A DNA stretch of 64,000 bases from Bacteroidota bacterium (GCA_025362395.1 JANYGK010000110.1:25649-89648), one strand, 5' to 3'. Shown: positions 27,411 to 37,683, counted from the stretch's first letter. The notes: generated by a model not told the origin, from the sequence alone. Made by a program: numbers and translations.

Positions 27411-28007
27411 TTAATCTGTTTCATTAAACTGAAAATAAAGAATTCCTGTCCATGCATCCAATCCCAATTGTTCTTTCCAATTATCTTTTAAATCAATGAT
27501 CCAGCCATACAGTTTCAGAAATCTTTCGTCAGTTGTTTTAAATAATTGATCTGCCGTTATTTTAAAGTTTTTTAAATTTTCTATATCTTCTCCCAGCCAT
27601 TGATAGTCTTCACGTGCATACGCATTAGTACGTTCAAGGCCTCCGGTATCTAAATAATTTCCTTCTTTATCTGTGTGGAGCGCATAAACTTCTCCGTTTT
27701 CAAGCAGAATTTCTTCGGCATCAATCGCATCTAAAAATTCTTTTGTTTTTAGTACTTCCAATCTAAACTCCTCACGACCTTTTATTTGATCGGATAATAT
27801 TAAAAAATCTAACAAATCATACAACCCTTTTTTTCCTTTATTGAAATTTGCTTTAATACCAACTGCTTTATCATACAGGTCAGAGTCTGTTACCCTGTTT
27901 TCGTAAGCCGCCAAAACCCTGAATGCATAAGGGATTTTGTAGGGGTACTCTCCCATACTTATGTGCTTATTGTTTTTAAGTCCGTAAATATAACTTCTGT
28001 TTGCCAT
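27411..28007 (-). CDS. Hypothetical protein (MANRSY N-terminus)
   Basis: A 198-residue soluble protein that I cannot assign with confidence. It begins MANRSYIYGLKNNKHISMGE, a start shared by small Bacteroidota and other bacterial proteins of unknown function. It is rich in acidic and aromatic residues, with a mid-region GKKGLYDLLDFLILSDQIKGREE and a C-terminus LGLDAWTGILYFQFNETD. No signal peptide, membrane helix or catalytic motif stands out. It is flanked by ispF (12 bp away) and the acyltransferase on the same strand. Real gene very likely, function unknown. Confidence 0.7.
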   Translation of the reverse strand: MANRSYIYGLKNNKHISMGEYPYKIPYAFRVLAAYENRVTDSDLYDKAVGIKANFNKGKKGLYDLLDFLILSDQIKGREEFRLEVLKTKEFLDAIDAEEILLENGEVYALHTDKEGNYLDTGGLERTNAYAREDYQWLGEDIENLKNFKITADQLFKTTDERFLKLYGWIIDLKDNWKEQLGLDAWTGILYFQFNETD

Positions 28008-28056
28008 GCATTAAGTTTGGATTTATTATAGAGCCGGGTTAACACCGGCCGACTTT

Positions 28057-28911
28057 TTATTTGTTTTTCATGTATTCTTCAAAGGAAATTTGTTTCATAA
28101 ACTCCGGTGAATAAATATAGGTGTAGATCATGTTCGACCATTCCTTATGAGTTTTACCGTTATGTAAAATTGCTGAATCAAACGGTTTACTGAAATGAAT
28201 TTTAATCGTGTCCTTTCTTGCCCTGAACATTTCATCAGGCAAAAACAACATTTCAATATTTACTTTAATACCGATCCATTTACGGAAATTAGCGAACTTG
28301 TAAAAGAATTTTGAATTTTCGCCTTCAATAAAAACAGGCTGTATCATTCGGTTATGATCAATTGCCTGAGTAACAAAACTTTTTTTCCATTCTAAGTCTC
28401 TTACCAATCCGGCTTGTTTTCTTGATACTAAGCCCGCAGGGAAAAACAACACAGCGGTTTCAGACATAAATACGTCTTCCATACTCCTTAAGGAGCGCGT
28501 AGAGGAGTTTCCTACTTTATTTACGGCAACAAATATTTCGCCGTAGTTTTTAATATTGCCTAAAATATCATTCACAAAGAAACGAACATCCGATCTTATT
28601 TCTCCAACCGATTTAATGAGCGCCATTCCGTCGAGCCCTCCCAATGGATGGTTTGCAGCAATAATAACAGTTCCTGTTTTTGGAATAAGGTCGGCATGTT
28701 TTGACTCAACATGGGCACCTAATAATTTAAGGCCTTTAGAATTAAACTCTAATCCGCGCTCATTTTTTAAAGCCTCCATAGCCGCGTTAATATCATCCTC
28801 ATGAAGCTTTTTTTTGAGCCAGTTAACAGCAAAGCGGGGAAGCCATTTATATAGTTTATAGGCTTTTTCCTTTAAAACCTTCTCTATATCAATAAATTTT
28901 GCTTGTTCCAT
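28057..28911 (-). CDS. PlsC-like lysophospholipid/glycerol acyltransferase
   Basis: A 284-residue membrane-associated acyltransferase. The catalytic histidine motif reads NHPLGGLDG near residue 86, a Bacteroidota-type variant of H-x4-D. The substrate block is LFFPAGLVSRK (compare FPEGTRS), and a third conserved block is MIQPVFIEGENS. It may acylate lysophosphatidate or transfer an acyl chain in ornithine/glycine lipid synthesis, as OlsF-like or 'hemolysin-like' relatives do; which one cannot be decided. The ATG at 28911 is preferred to a TTG at 28926. Confidence 0.82.
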   Translation of the reverse strand: MEQAKFIDIEKVLKEKAYKLYKWLPRFAVNWLKKKLHEDDINAAMEALKNERGLEFNSKGLKLLGAHVESKHADLIPKTGTVIIAANHPLGGLDGMALIKSVGEIRSDVRFFVNDILGNIKNYGEIFVAVNKVGNSSTRSLRSMEDVFMSETAVLFFPAGLVSRKQAGLVRDLEWKKSFVTQAIDHNRMIQPVFIEGENSKFFYKFANFRKWIGIKVNIEMLFLPDEMFRARKDTIKIHFSKPFDSAILHNGKTHKEWSNMIYTYIYSPEFMKQISFEEYMKNK

Positions 28912-29230
28912 AATTAAGGTCGTCAAAGATACTATAATTGTTAATATCTCAAGTCACTAAAAACCGGAAAAAAAAACAACATCTAAATTTTAATTTTATC
29001 ACTTTCGCCTATTTAGGGGACTTGTGGGAGTAGTTGAAATTATATGAGTAACAATTAAGTAACAAATTCACTTTAAAAGGACCTAAACACAACCTACGGA
29101 TTGATTAGAGTTATTCTGTATTTATCTAATGTTTTATCAGCCTTTTATACTCAAAAATATTTCAAAGGATTGCATGACAAGTATAGATGAAATAAACTAA
29201 AATAAAATTCAGTTTCTTTTAGTGAAATAA
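28912..29230. other. Intergenic stretch without a recognisable gene
   Basis: About 320 bp of AT-rich DNA between the acyltransferase start and the terminator of the large T9SS gene. It must contain the acyltransferase promoter. A 17-nt string near 28979 (AACAACATCTAAATTTT) recurs near 37893 in another intergenic region. No open frame of interest or strong hairpin was seen. Confidence 0.4.
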
Positions 29231-29264
29231 AAAAACCCGCTTTGTAAAAACAAAGCGGGTTTTT
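29231..29264. terminator. Intrinsic terminator of the large T9SS gene
   Basis: A perfect 14-bp stem (29231-29244 with 29251-29264), loop TAAAAA, flanked by A and T runs so that it works on the minus strand, 15 nt past the stop at 29280. Confidence 0.85.
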
Positions 29265-29279
29265 AATAATTCGTTTTGC

Positions 29280-32200
29280 CTATCTGTTTAAAATAATTCG
29301 TTTTGTGGTTTGCGAATTATCTGAAATTATTTTCACAAAATAAATACCATTGTTTATGCTATCCGTTTTTAAAGCTAAGTTTTTAGTAGTAGCAATTTCT
29401 CTTAATACTAATTGACCTAAAGCATCAGTTAATTCAACTTGATATGTTTCGTTGTTGAAACTTAAAAATTCAATATTAATAACTGAAGATGCAGGATTTG
29501 GATATACAATAAATGTACCTTCAAGAGGCTGTGTCAGCATTGAAATACCGGTACATAAACTAACATCTTGCATAATGGTAGTTGAGTTAGTGCATCCGTT
29601 TGCATCTATTCCGCTTACCGTATAAGTAGTTTGAGTTGTTGGTGTAACTGCAATAACAGGAGTTGTTTCTGTTGTACTCCAAGTATAGGTGGTTGCTCCG
29701 GTTACTGATAAAGTAGCAGTTTGTCCTATGCAAATTAGGGTGTTACTTGTGCCGGCTGTTACAACAGGCAATGCTTTTACGGTTACCGAACTTACTGCTG
29801 TATTGTTACAACCATTAGCATCTATGCCCGTAACGGTGTAGCTCGCATTTGCTGTTGGCATTACTACACCTGCTCCGCTTGAATAAGTGTATGTACTTGC
29901 ACCGCTTGGTATCATTGTAAATGATTGCCCTGCGCAAATAACGCCTGAGTTTACAGAAATTACAGGTAATGTATTTACAGTTACAGAACTTGTTGCTGTA
30001 TTAGCACTCACACAACCAGCAGCACTTGTACCCTTAACGGTATACGTTGAATTGGATAGAGGACTAACCGTTGTTGCACCACCTTGCACGGTGTATGTAC
30101 TTGCTCCGGTTGGTATCATTATGAATGATTGCCCTGTACAAATAGCCCCGGAGTTTACACTAACGGTTGGATTCGCATTTACCGTTACAGTAGATGTGCT
30201 TGTTGCTCCTGCACTACAACCTGTTAAATTACCATTAACACTATAAGTTGTGTTAACAGTTGGTGTTACTATAATAGTAGGCGTATTAGCACCTGTGTTC
30301 CACGTATAAGTAGTAACACCGCTTGCTGTTAATGTAGCAGAGTTTCCCGCACACACGCTTACCGAATTTAAAGCGATGCTTGGTGCCGTGCCCACAGTAA
30401 TTGTTGCAATTGTTGGTGTACCTACACAACCCGCACTACTTGTACCATTTACAGTATAGCTAGTGTTTGATGCCGGGCTTGCGCTTAATACCGGTGTGTT
30501 TACACCCGTATTCCAAGTATAAGTTGCTGCCCCACTTGCCGTTAAGCTGCCTGTAGATCCTGCACAAATGGTTGTTGAAGCAACTGCTATAGTTGGTAAA
30601 GCATTTACGGTAACAGAACCGGTTGCAAAATTATCACAACCATTTACATCGGTACCATATACATTATAAGTTGTTGAACCGGTTGGTGTAACAATAGCTG
30701 AACCACTACTATAGGTGTATGTACTTGCACCGCTTGGCGACATAGTAAACGATTGACCGTTACAAATTGCGCCGGAGTTAACTACTACATTTGGTAAAGC
30801 ATTTACGGTAATTGTTTTTACAGATGTATTGGTACAGCCCGTTAATGCTGCCGTTCCTGTAACCGTATATGCTGTTGTAGTTGTTGGAAAAAATGCTGTT
30901 GCATTTGTAACACCACTTGTCCAGGTATAAGTACTAGCACCTGTACCGGTTAGGGTAGTTGAGTTCCCATTACAAATAACAGAATTAGTAACCGTTGCAT
31001 TTACTGCCGGAGGAATTAAAGCAGTTGTATATCCATTAACAACGCTACCAGGTGCTATCCAATTTGAAGTTGTTCCTGCTAAAGCAAAATTTGTAAGGGT
31101 TGCTGTATTTGAATTACCGGATGCATCTGACACATTTATTTCTGTTGAATTATTTGCTGCATCAAAACCTTGATTAAAATGATAGTTAGCAACTAAAAGA
31201 GCTGATATGACCGGAATTTCACAATCTTTATAGGTATTAATTTCACATTGCGTTCTGGCTACATTCCAAACTCTAACTTCATCAATAGTACCATTAAAAT
31301 ATTCTCCATAATTAGTAGAACCTATCCTCACGTTTGTTGCCGGTACAATATGTGCGGAGCCGGGTGTATCCGAACCTTTTAAAATACCATCAATAAAAAT
31401 AAATCGGGTTGTTCCATCAAAGGTTGCTGCAATATGATGCCAATTTCCATCTATCAAATTTATTGGTGATGAAGAAACTACAAGATCCGGTCCCCACCAA
31501 TAGTTTACAATGTTCCCGCTTGCATCTAATCTTAACGCATTTACAGCTCCACCGGTACCATAATTACCCCAGCCAACAATACCTAAATTACCCAATGTAT
31601 TAGGTTTAATTTTAGCTTCAATAGTATAAGCAGAATTTCCAACAGGAATAGCTGATGGAGTTATAATATCCGCATAATCATCAACACCATCAAAATTAAT
31701 AGCGGCTGCTACTGTGCACGTATTTACCGTAACACTTGAAACTACATTTATGGAAGACACACAACCATTAGCATCTGTTCCACTAACACTATATGTGGCA
31801 TTTGATGTTGGCATTACTACATTCGTTCCGCTTGAATACGTATACGTTGATGCCCCGCTCGGAACCATGGTAAATGATTGTCCCGAACAAATTGCTCCTG
31901 AGTTTACTGAAATTATTGGCAATGCATTAACCGTTACACTGCTAACCGCCGTATTAGCACTCACACAACCTAGCGTACTTGTACCCTTAACTGTATAAGT
32001 AGTATTAGATAAAGGACTAACTGTTGTAGCGCCGCCCTGCACAGTGTATATACTAGCGCCTGTTGGAATAATAGTGAACGAATTACCACTACAAATTGTA
32101 CCCGAGTTTACTGAAACTGTTGGCGTTGTATTTACTGTTACAGAACTTGTTGCTGTATTAGCACTCACACAACCTAACGTACTAGTACCTTTTACGGTAT

Positions 32201-34529
32201 AGCTTGTTGTTGATAAGGGACTAACTGTTGTTGCACCACCTTGCACGGTGTATGTACCGGCGCCGGTTGGAATAATAGTGAATGAATTACCACTACAAAT
32301 TGTACCCGAGTTTACGGCAACTGTTGGTGTTGTATTTACTGTTACAGAACTTGTTGCTGTATTAGCACTCACGCAACCCGCAGCACTTGTACCTTTAACG
32401 GTATATGTTGAATTGGATAAAGGACTAACCGTTGTTGCACCGCCTTGCACAGTGTATGTACTAGCACCACTTGGAATAATAGTGAACGAATTACCACTAC
32501 AAATTGTACCCGAGTTTACGGCAACTGTTGGTAAAGCATTTACTGTAATTGTTTTTACAGCAGTATTGGTGCAACCAAAAGCAGCTGTACCTGTTACTGT
32601 GTATGCTACAGTTGTAGTAGGAAAAAATGTTATGGCGTTTGTAACACCACCTGTCCATGTATACGTAGTAGCACCTGTGCCGGTTAGCGTAGTTGAGCCG
32701 CCATTACAAATCACTGAATTTGTAACCGTTGCGTTTACTGCCGGTGCTGCTAAAGGAGTTGTAAATCCGCTTACAACAGCGCCCGGTGCAAGCCAATTAG
32801 AAGCATTACCTGTTAAAGCAAAATTAGTAAGCGCACCGTTATTAGCATTACCGGAAACATCGGTTAATGATGTGATACTTGTGTTGACAGAAGAAGCAAC
32901 ACCTTGATTAAAATGGTAATTAGCTAATAAGTTTGTTGCGGTAGTTGGTATTTCACAATTCATAAATGTATTGATTTCGCAGGTTGTGCGAGCTACATCC
33001 CATATACGAACTTCATCCATAGAACCTTGAAAAAAATTTGAACTACTTGGTCCGTATTGGCCTATAGCGATGGCATCATTCGTATATCCCGAATTTGAGA
33101 TTCCTGAGTTTACAAGTACCCCGTTTTTATATAAACCGGATACCGAAGTAGCAGAGTTAAAGGTAACGGCTACATGCACCCATTGATTGAGAGGGAAAAC
33201 CAAAGGATCTTGGATTACCGATCCTCCATTATTAAATGTACTTAATTGCCCGCCTGAAAGCCAAAAGGCAGCTGAACCTGAACTAATAATATTACCGGAA
33301 CTTGATGCATTGGCATATATCCACGCCTCTTTGGTGTATGATGAGTTTGGAGAAATAACAGTTCCAATAGATACATAATCATCTACCCCATCTAAATTAA
33401 GTGCTGCACCAACGGCACAGGTTGTAATAACTTGCACAGGCGTTGATTTAGCAACCAGTGTGCCATCACCCAATTGTCCGCCACCATTACTACCCCAAGC
33501 CCAAATAGTACCATCGGTTTTTATGGCAACACCATTAAACGATCCCGCAGAAGGATAAATCCAATTTGTAGATACACCAATTTGTGTTGGCACATTTCTA
33601 TTTACCGTTGTACCATCTCCTAATTGGCTCAAATTATTATATCCAAATCCCCAGAGTGTGCCGTCTGTTTTTGTAGCCAAACTATGTCTGTAAAAGGCAG
33701 CAACGGCTTTCCAATTTGTAGCCACACCAATTTGTGTTGGTGCAGCGTTTTGAGCTACTGCTCCCGAACCTAAAGCTCCTTCGATATTATATCCCCACGA
33801 CCATAGAGTACCACCTGTTTTTACAGCAACAGAATGAGCCTGACCACAAGCTACAACCGACCAGTTAGTAGCTGTACCAATTTGTATTGGAGTTGCTCTC
33901 ATTAACGTTGTTCCATCTCCTAACTGTCTAATACTATTAGCACCAAAGCCCCATAAAGTGCCGTTACTTTGTATAGCCATTGTAAAATCCGAACCTCCAG
34001 AGGCCGATTGCCAATTGGTGGCAACGCCTATTTGTGTAAACACGTTTTTATCGACAGCAGTACCATCGCCTAATTGTGAGTTACTATTTAAGCCGCAAGC
34101 CCAAAGGGTACCGTCTGTTTTAATAGCAATGCTGTGATTTTCGCCTGCATTTACAAACAACCAGTTATTTGCTACACCTATTTGTGTAGGAACCGATTTA
34201 TTAACCGTTGTTCCATCGCCTAATTGCCCATTAGTATTTTGACCCCAAGTCCAAAGTGTGCCATCTGTTTTAATAGCCAAAGAATGGCCACTTCCACAGG
34301 CAATACTTTTCCAATTTGTAGCCGTACTTGTTTGTACTGCGGTTGATCTATTAGTCGTAGTTCCATCGCCCAATTGCCCAATACTATTAAACCCCCAACC
34401 CCATAGGGTGCCATTTGTTTTAATTCCGAAAGAGTAACCACCACCCGTGGCTAGTGTTTGCCAGCATTGGGCAGTTGTTGTAATAGCCGTTGCTATTATA
34501 AAATAAGAGAGTAATAGTAGTTTTTTCAT
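29280..34529 (-). CDS. Giant secreted RCC1-LamG-Ig-like repeat protein with T9SS sorting domain
   Basis: A 1749-residue surface or secreted protein. The layout is a signal peptide (to about residue 20); seven RCC1-type repeats (about 25-370; each with a WGWGxNxxGQLGDGTT-like core); a LamG/concanavalin-like domain (about 373-540); a run of Ig/PKD-like repeats of about 65 residues (about 545-935) with the core CSGNSFTIIPTGA; a second LamG (about 940-1110); and more Ig-like repeats (about 1115-1650). The C-terminal domain (last 80 residues) has PNPASSVINIEF and ends GIYFVKIISDNSQTTKRIIL. That is a type A T9SS signal, cleaved during export. The function is probably adhesion or glycan binding. Neighbouring repeats are nearly identical at the DNA level, with a period near 204 bp. 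Confidence 0.88.
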   Translation of the reverse strand: MKKLLLLSYFIIATAITTTAQCWQTLATGGGYSFGIKTNGTLWGWGFNSIGQLGDGTTTNRSTAVQTSTATNWKSIACGSGHSLAIKTDGTLWTWGQNTNGQLGDGTTVNKSVPTQIGVANNWLFVNAGENHSIAIKTDGTLWACGLNSNSQLGDGTAVDKNVFTQIGVATNWQSASGGSDFTMAIQSNGTLWGFGANSIRQLGDGTTLMRATPIQIGTATNWSVVACGQAHSVAVKTGGTLWSWGYNIEGALGSGAVAQNAAPTQIGVATNWKAVAAFYRHSLATKTDGTLWGFGYNNLSQLGDGTTVNRNVPTQIGVSTNWIYPSAGSFNGVAIKTDGTIWAWGSNGGGQLGDGTLVAKSTPVQVITTCAVGAALNLDGVDDYVSIGTVISPNSSYTKEAWIYANASSSGNIISSGSAAFWLSGGQLSTFNNGGSVIQDPLVFPLNQWVHVAVTFNSATSVSGLYKNGVLVNSGISNSGYTNDAIAIGQYGPSSSNFFQGSMDEVRIWDVARTTCEINTFMNCEIPTTATNLLANYHFNQGVASSVNTSITSLTDVSGNANNGALTNFALTGNASNWLAPGAVVSGFTTPLAAPAVNATVTNSVICNGGSTTLTGTGATTYTWTGGVTNAITFFPTTTVAYTVTGTAAFGCTNTAVKTITVNALPTVAVNSGTICSGNSFTIIPSGASTYTVQGGATTVSPLSNSTYTVKGTSAAGCVSANTATSSVTVNTTPTVAVNSGTICSGNSFTIIPTGAGTYTVQGGATTVSPLSTTSYTVKGTSTLGCVSANTATSSVTVNTTPTVSVNSGTICSGNSFTIIPTGASIYTVQGGATTVSPLSNTTYTVKGTSTLGCVSANTAVSSVTVNALPIISVNSGAICSGQSFTMVPSGASTYTYSSGTNVVMPTSNATYSVSGTDANGCVSSINVVSSVTVNTCTVAAAINFDGVDDYADIITPSAIPVGNSAYTIEAKIKPNTLGNLGIVGWGNYGTGGAVNALRLDASGNIVNYWWGPDLVVSSSPINLIDGNWHHIAATFDGTTRFIFIDGILKGSDTPGSAHIVPATNVRIGSTNYGEYFNGTIDEVRVWNVARTQCEINTYKDCEIPVISALLVANYHFNQGFDAANNSTEINVSDASGNSNTATLTNFALAGTTSNWIAPGSVVNGYTTALIPPAVNATVTNSVICNGNSTTLTGTGASTYTWTSGVTNATAFFPTTTTAYTVTGTAALTGCTNTSVKTITVNALPNVVVNSGAICNGQSFTMSPSGASTYTYSSGSAIVTPTGSTTYNVYGTDVNGCDNFATGSVTVNALPTIAVASTTICAGSTGSLTASGAATYTWNTGVNTPVLSASPASNTSYTVNGTSSAGCVGTPTIATITVGTAPSIALNSVSVCAGNSATLTASGVTTYTWNTGANTPTIIVTPTVNTTYSVNGNLTGCSAGATSTSTVTVNANPTVSVNSGAICTGQSFIMIPTGASTYTVQGGATTVSPLSNSTYTVKGTSAAGCVSANTATSSVTVNTLPVISVNSGVICAGQSFTMIPSGASTYTYSSGAGVVMPTANASYTVTGIDANGCNNTAVSSVTVKALPVVTAGTSNTLICIGQTATLSVTGATTYTWSTTETTPVIAVTPTTQTTYTVSGIDANGCTNSTTIMQDVSLCTGISMLTQPLEGTFIVYPNPASSVINIEFLSFNNETYQVELTDALGQLVLREIATTKNLALKTDSINNGIYFVKIISDNSQTTKRIILNR
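31955..32530. repeat. Near-identical ~204-bp tandem modules inside the T9SS gene
   Basis: The phrase GCACTCACACAACC recurs with small variations at about 31960, 32161 and 32366, and again at about 30003. Each marks one Ig-like module of about 68 codons. Sequence identity between neighbours is high enough to suggest recent duplication or gene conversion. Confidence 0.7.
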
Positions 34530-34713
34530 ACGTAAATATTAAAAGTTTAAATAGTTTATTATGCCAAAAGTGAATCAATTAAACTCCTTAAAAAAAAATA
34601 TGGTACGAACAACAGAAATATGTATGCGAACTACCATCCATTTTTAAATACATAATTACTCTTTATAAAGTTAAACTTCACTTATTGTTAAGTATATTAG
34701 GTGTGTTATAAAT

Positions 34714-34840
34714 AGTGCTTGCAAGAAAACGTCATCTGCGTCGTTCCTTTTTTGTCTTGAAACCGGTGATTTAGATGAAGTAAACCCCTATTTTCAAGAC
34801 TTTGAAAACGCCCTGCATCTTACATTTTTTTGCAAGCACT
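34714..34840. repeat. 127-bp imperfect inverted repeat (MITE- or leader-hairpin-like)
   Basis: The outer arms AGTGCTTGCAA (34714-34724) and TTGCAAGCACT (34830-34840) are perfect 11-bp complements. Inner arms GTCTTGAAA (34754-34762) and TTTCAAGAC (34792-34800) are also perfect, and the DNA between inner and outer arms is partly complementary. It lies just upstream of the LytTR regulator. It could be a small non-autonomous element or a long leader hairpin; no target-site duplication is obvious. Confidence 0.55.
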
Positions 34841-34877
34841 CAAAATAATGAGTTTTATTGCAAACGCTAAGTACTGT

Positions 34878-35585
34878 ATGTTTAAAAATTGTATTGTTTT
34901 AATTGTAGAAGATGAGTTGCTTATAGCAGAGCATATTTTACGAACCCTTAAACTGGCGGGTTATGCAAATGTAAATACAGCACACACCGTAGATGAAGCT
35001 TTAGTAAACATTGAGCTGCTAAAACCACATATTGTACTAACCGATATTATGTTAGGTACAACTAAAACAGGTGTTGATTTAGGCCAACTGTTATATAACA
35101 TCTATAAAATACCATTTATATACATTACCTCGCACTCAAGCTCCGAAATGCTTACTAAAGCAAAGCATACGCACCCAAACGCTTATTTAGTAAAACCATT
35201 TAAAAAAGAAGATTTATTAATAGCCATTGAGTTGGCTTTATTTAGTGCTGAAATACAAACTAAAACAACAAGCGAAAAAAGTTTAGTAATTAAAGATGGG
35301 CACGCCATGGCACAAATACCCATTGATGATATAACCTATTTAGAAGCCGAAGGGAATTACACCTTATTATACACAAGTAATGGTAAAAAAAAATTGGTTA
35401 GAACAGTAATTACTGAGCTTTACCAACAGTTAGCGACCGATGGATTTTTAAAAATTCACCGTTCGTATGTGGTAAATAAAAAAGCGGTAACAACCTATAA
35501 GGCTGCGCAAATTTATATTAATGATATTATACTTCCTGTTGGTCGCACTTTTAAAGAAAAAATAGATGAAGAGTTTAAAAACTAG
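34878..35585 (+). CDS. LytTR-family response regulator
   Basis: A two-component regulator of 235 residues. The receiver domain (residues 1-115) has the acidic pair E11-D12, phospho-acceptor D56 (VLTDIML), and K106 in LVKPF. The LytTR DNA-binding domain (about 135-235) begins IPIDDITYLEAEGNYTLLY and includes LKIHRSYVVNK. The frame is open further upstream, with a TTG at 34830 and an ATG at 34848, but the ATG at 34878 places the receiver at the usual distance from the N-terminus. The next gene is a TPR histidine kinase 133 bp downstream, its likely partner. LytTR regulators often control surface or extracellular factors, and the giant T9SS gene is divergent to it. Confidence 0.88.
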   Translation: MFKNCIVLIVEDELLIAEHILRTLKLAGYANVNTAHTVDEALVNIELLKPHIVLTDIMLGTTKTGVDLGQLLYNIYKIPFIYITSHSSSEMLTKAKHTHPNAYLVKPFKKEDLLIAIELALFSAEIQTKTTSEKSLVIKDGHAMAQIPIDDITYLEAEGNYTLLYTSNGKKKLVRTVITELYQQLATDGFLKIHRSYVVNKKAVTTYKAAQIYINDIILPVGRTFKEKIDEEFKN

Positions 35586-35718
35586 TTTTGCCTAAATTAT
35601 GCAGTTGGCATACATATTTAAGTAGTTGACACCATTTTATTGTTGATGCACCAAACATTAGGTTGCTTGCACTTAATTTAAAACCCCGGTAAAGTAAAGC
35701 AAACTTAATTGCTCATTA

Positions 35719-37683
35719 ATGAAAGTATTAAAAATTTATATTCTATTAGTAATTGGCATTGCATTCGCAGGTGAATCACTCCTTGCACAACGCCGACAAA
35801 TAGATTCGTTATGCGCTCTTATTAAAACAGGCAAAGAAGATACAGTACAAGTAAAACATTACCTCAAATTGTATTTTCAGTATTTTCCAATGAATAAATA
35901 CGATACCTGTCTTATCTATTTAAATAAGGGACTGTTTCTGGCAAAAAAAATTACTGTAGGAAAAGAGCATGGATGGAAAAAAGGGATAGCTCATTGTTAT
36001 AATAACATAGGAGTTATTAATTGGCGAAAAGGAAACTATCAACTTGCTTTAACCAACTACTTGGCGGCAAAGAAAGAGTATGCATACATTCACTACAATC
36101 CGGGATTAGTATTAACTAATAATAATATCGGGCTTATTTGTGATGAACAGGGAAAATATGCAGATGCCTTAATCTATTATTTTTTAGCGTTAAAAGTGGC
36201 AGAGCAAATAAACAATAAGTATAATATGACGATGTGTAATAATAATTTAGGTAATGCGTATCATTGGTTAAAAAATGATTCGTTAGCACTAATCCATCTA
36301 AATACATCTTTAAAACTGGCTAAAGAACTTGATTCGAAAGTAGACATTAGCTTAGCATATAATAACATTGGCTTAGTGTATGATGGGCAACTTAATTTCA
36401 CAAAAGCCTTAAAAAACTATTTTGCAGCTTTAAAAATAAACACTGAAGAAAGCAATGAATCGGGCATGGCAATGAATTATAACAACATTGGCATCGTTTA
36501 CTATCGCCAACACAATAATAAAGAAGCATTAAAAATGTATTTAATGTCATTAAACATAGAAGAGAAACTTAATGACAAAAAGGGATTGGTAGGTTCATAC
36601 AGAAACCTTGGTGATTTATATAGAGAGGCAATTAATTTGAAACAAGCTGATTTTTATGTAAATAAAAGTATTTTTTCGGCAAAAGAAATTGGCAGAAAAT
36701 ACGATATAGTAAAGGGTTATGAAAGCTTAATAAAAATAGATAGCACAAAAGGAGATTACAAAGCCGCTTATCGTCATCATTTGTTATTTGATGCGTATAA
36801 CGACAGTATATTTAACGAAGAAGCTCAAAAAAAAGGCATACAAGCTACGATGCAATATGCGTTTGATAAAAAAGAAACTGCTTTAAAATTTGAAGCAGAT
36901 AAATCGTTATTGGAATTTGAAATTCAAAATAAACTTAATACACAAAAGCAATTTTTTTTAATAATTGGTTTTATTGGCTTTGCACTTTTAACGGGCGTAC
37001 TTTTATTTTTTGGAAAAAGAGCTTATCACGCCAATAAAAAATACTCGGAAGTATTAGCCAAAGAAAACGAAACTAAAGAGTTACTTATGCAAGAAGTACA
37101 TCACCGTATTAATAACAGTTTGCAAATGATATCCTCATTATTATCTATACAAGCAGATACAGCCATTAATAGAGAAACACAATCCTATTTAATAAAAACA
37201 GAAACGCGTATACATACTATGTCGGCTATGCACCAACTATTGCAGGAAGCCAACACCGGTTTAGAGGTAGATATTAATTTATATTTACATAAAGTGATTA
37301 ATTTTTATAAACAGGTTTTAGAAAATTACCCAGACATAACACTTGATGTGCAAATACCTTCCAATATATTAAACTCTAAAACTGCATTGCCATTGGCTTT
37401 AATAGTAAACGAATTATTAACTAATGCTATTAAATATGCTTTCCCTAATAAAGTCGGGGTGATTAAAATTTTGCTTACGAAAACAGAAAGAACTTTGTAT
37501 CAATGGCAATTAAGTATAAGCGATAATGGCACAGGCCTGCCAACAGATAAAACTCCTTTAAATGAAAGTAGCCTAGGCTTAGAGCTTGTAACCATTATGA
37601 CTAAACAACTTGGCGGGAAACTAAACACGTTTAATAATAACGGTGCTAATTTTGTAATAACATTCAATGGTTTAACCTTATAA
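35719..37683 (+). CDS. TPR-containing sensor histidine kinase (HisKA_2 type)
   Basis: A 654-residue sensor. Signal peptide (to about residue 23); a periplasmic tetratricopeptide array (about 60-350; repeated motifs such as AYNNIGLVYDGQLN and NYNNIGIVYYRQHN); a coiled segment; one membrane helix (about 412-431); and a cytoplasmic kinase core. The H-box LMQEVHHRINNSLQM (His461/462) is of the HisKA_2/HWE-like class. An HATPase domain follows with N-box NELLTNAIKYAF and G-box DNGTGLP. This periplasmic-TPR plus HisKA_2 design is common in Bacteroidota and typically pairs with a LytTR regulator, as in the preceding gene. The signal sensed is unknown. Confidence 0.88.
   Translation: MKVLKIYILLVIGIAFAGESLLAQRRQIDSLCALIKTGKEDTVQVKHYLKLYFQYFPMNKYDTCLIYLNKGLFLAKKITVGKEHGWKKGIAHCYNNIGVINWRKGNYQLALTNYLAAKKEYAYIHYNPGLVLTNNNIGLICDEQGKYADALIYYFLALKVAEQINNKYNMTMCNNNLGNAYHWLKNDSLALIHLNTSLKLAKELDSKVDISLAYNNIGLVYDGQLNFTKALKNYFAALKINTEESNESGMAMNYNNIGIVYYRQHNNKEALKMYLMSLNIEEKLNDKKGLVGSYRNLGDLYREAINLKQADFYVNKSIFSAKEIGRKYDIVKGYESLIKIDSTKGDYKAAYRHHLLFDAYNDSIFNEEAQKKGIQATMQYAFDKKETALKFEADKSLLEFEIQNKLNTQKQFFLIIGFIGFALLTGVLLFFGKRAYHANKKYSEVLAKENETKELLMQEVHHRINNSLQMISSLLSIQADTAINRETQSYLIKTETRIHTMSAMHQLLQEANTGLEVDINLYLHKVINFYKQVLENYPDITLDVQIPSNILNSKTALPLALIVNELLTNAIKYAFPNKVGVIKILLTKTERTLYQWQLSISDNGTGLPTDKTPLNESSLGLELVTIMTKQLGGKLNTFNNNGANFVITFNGLTL

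Noticed and set aside
32248..32907. 219-codon plus-strand frame opposite the T9SS gene
   Set aside because: It is the mirror of the Thr/Val/Ser-rich Ig-like repeats on the minus strand; it lacks any domain of its own.
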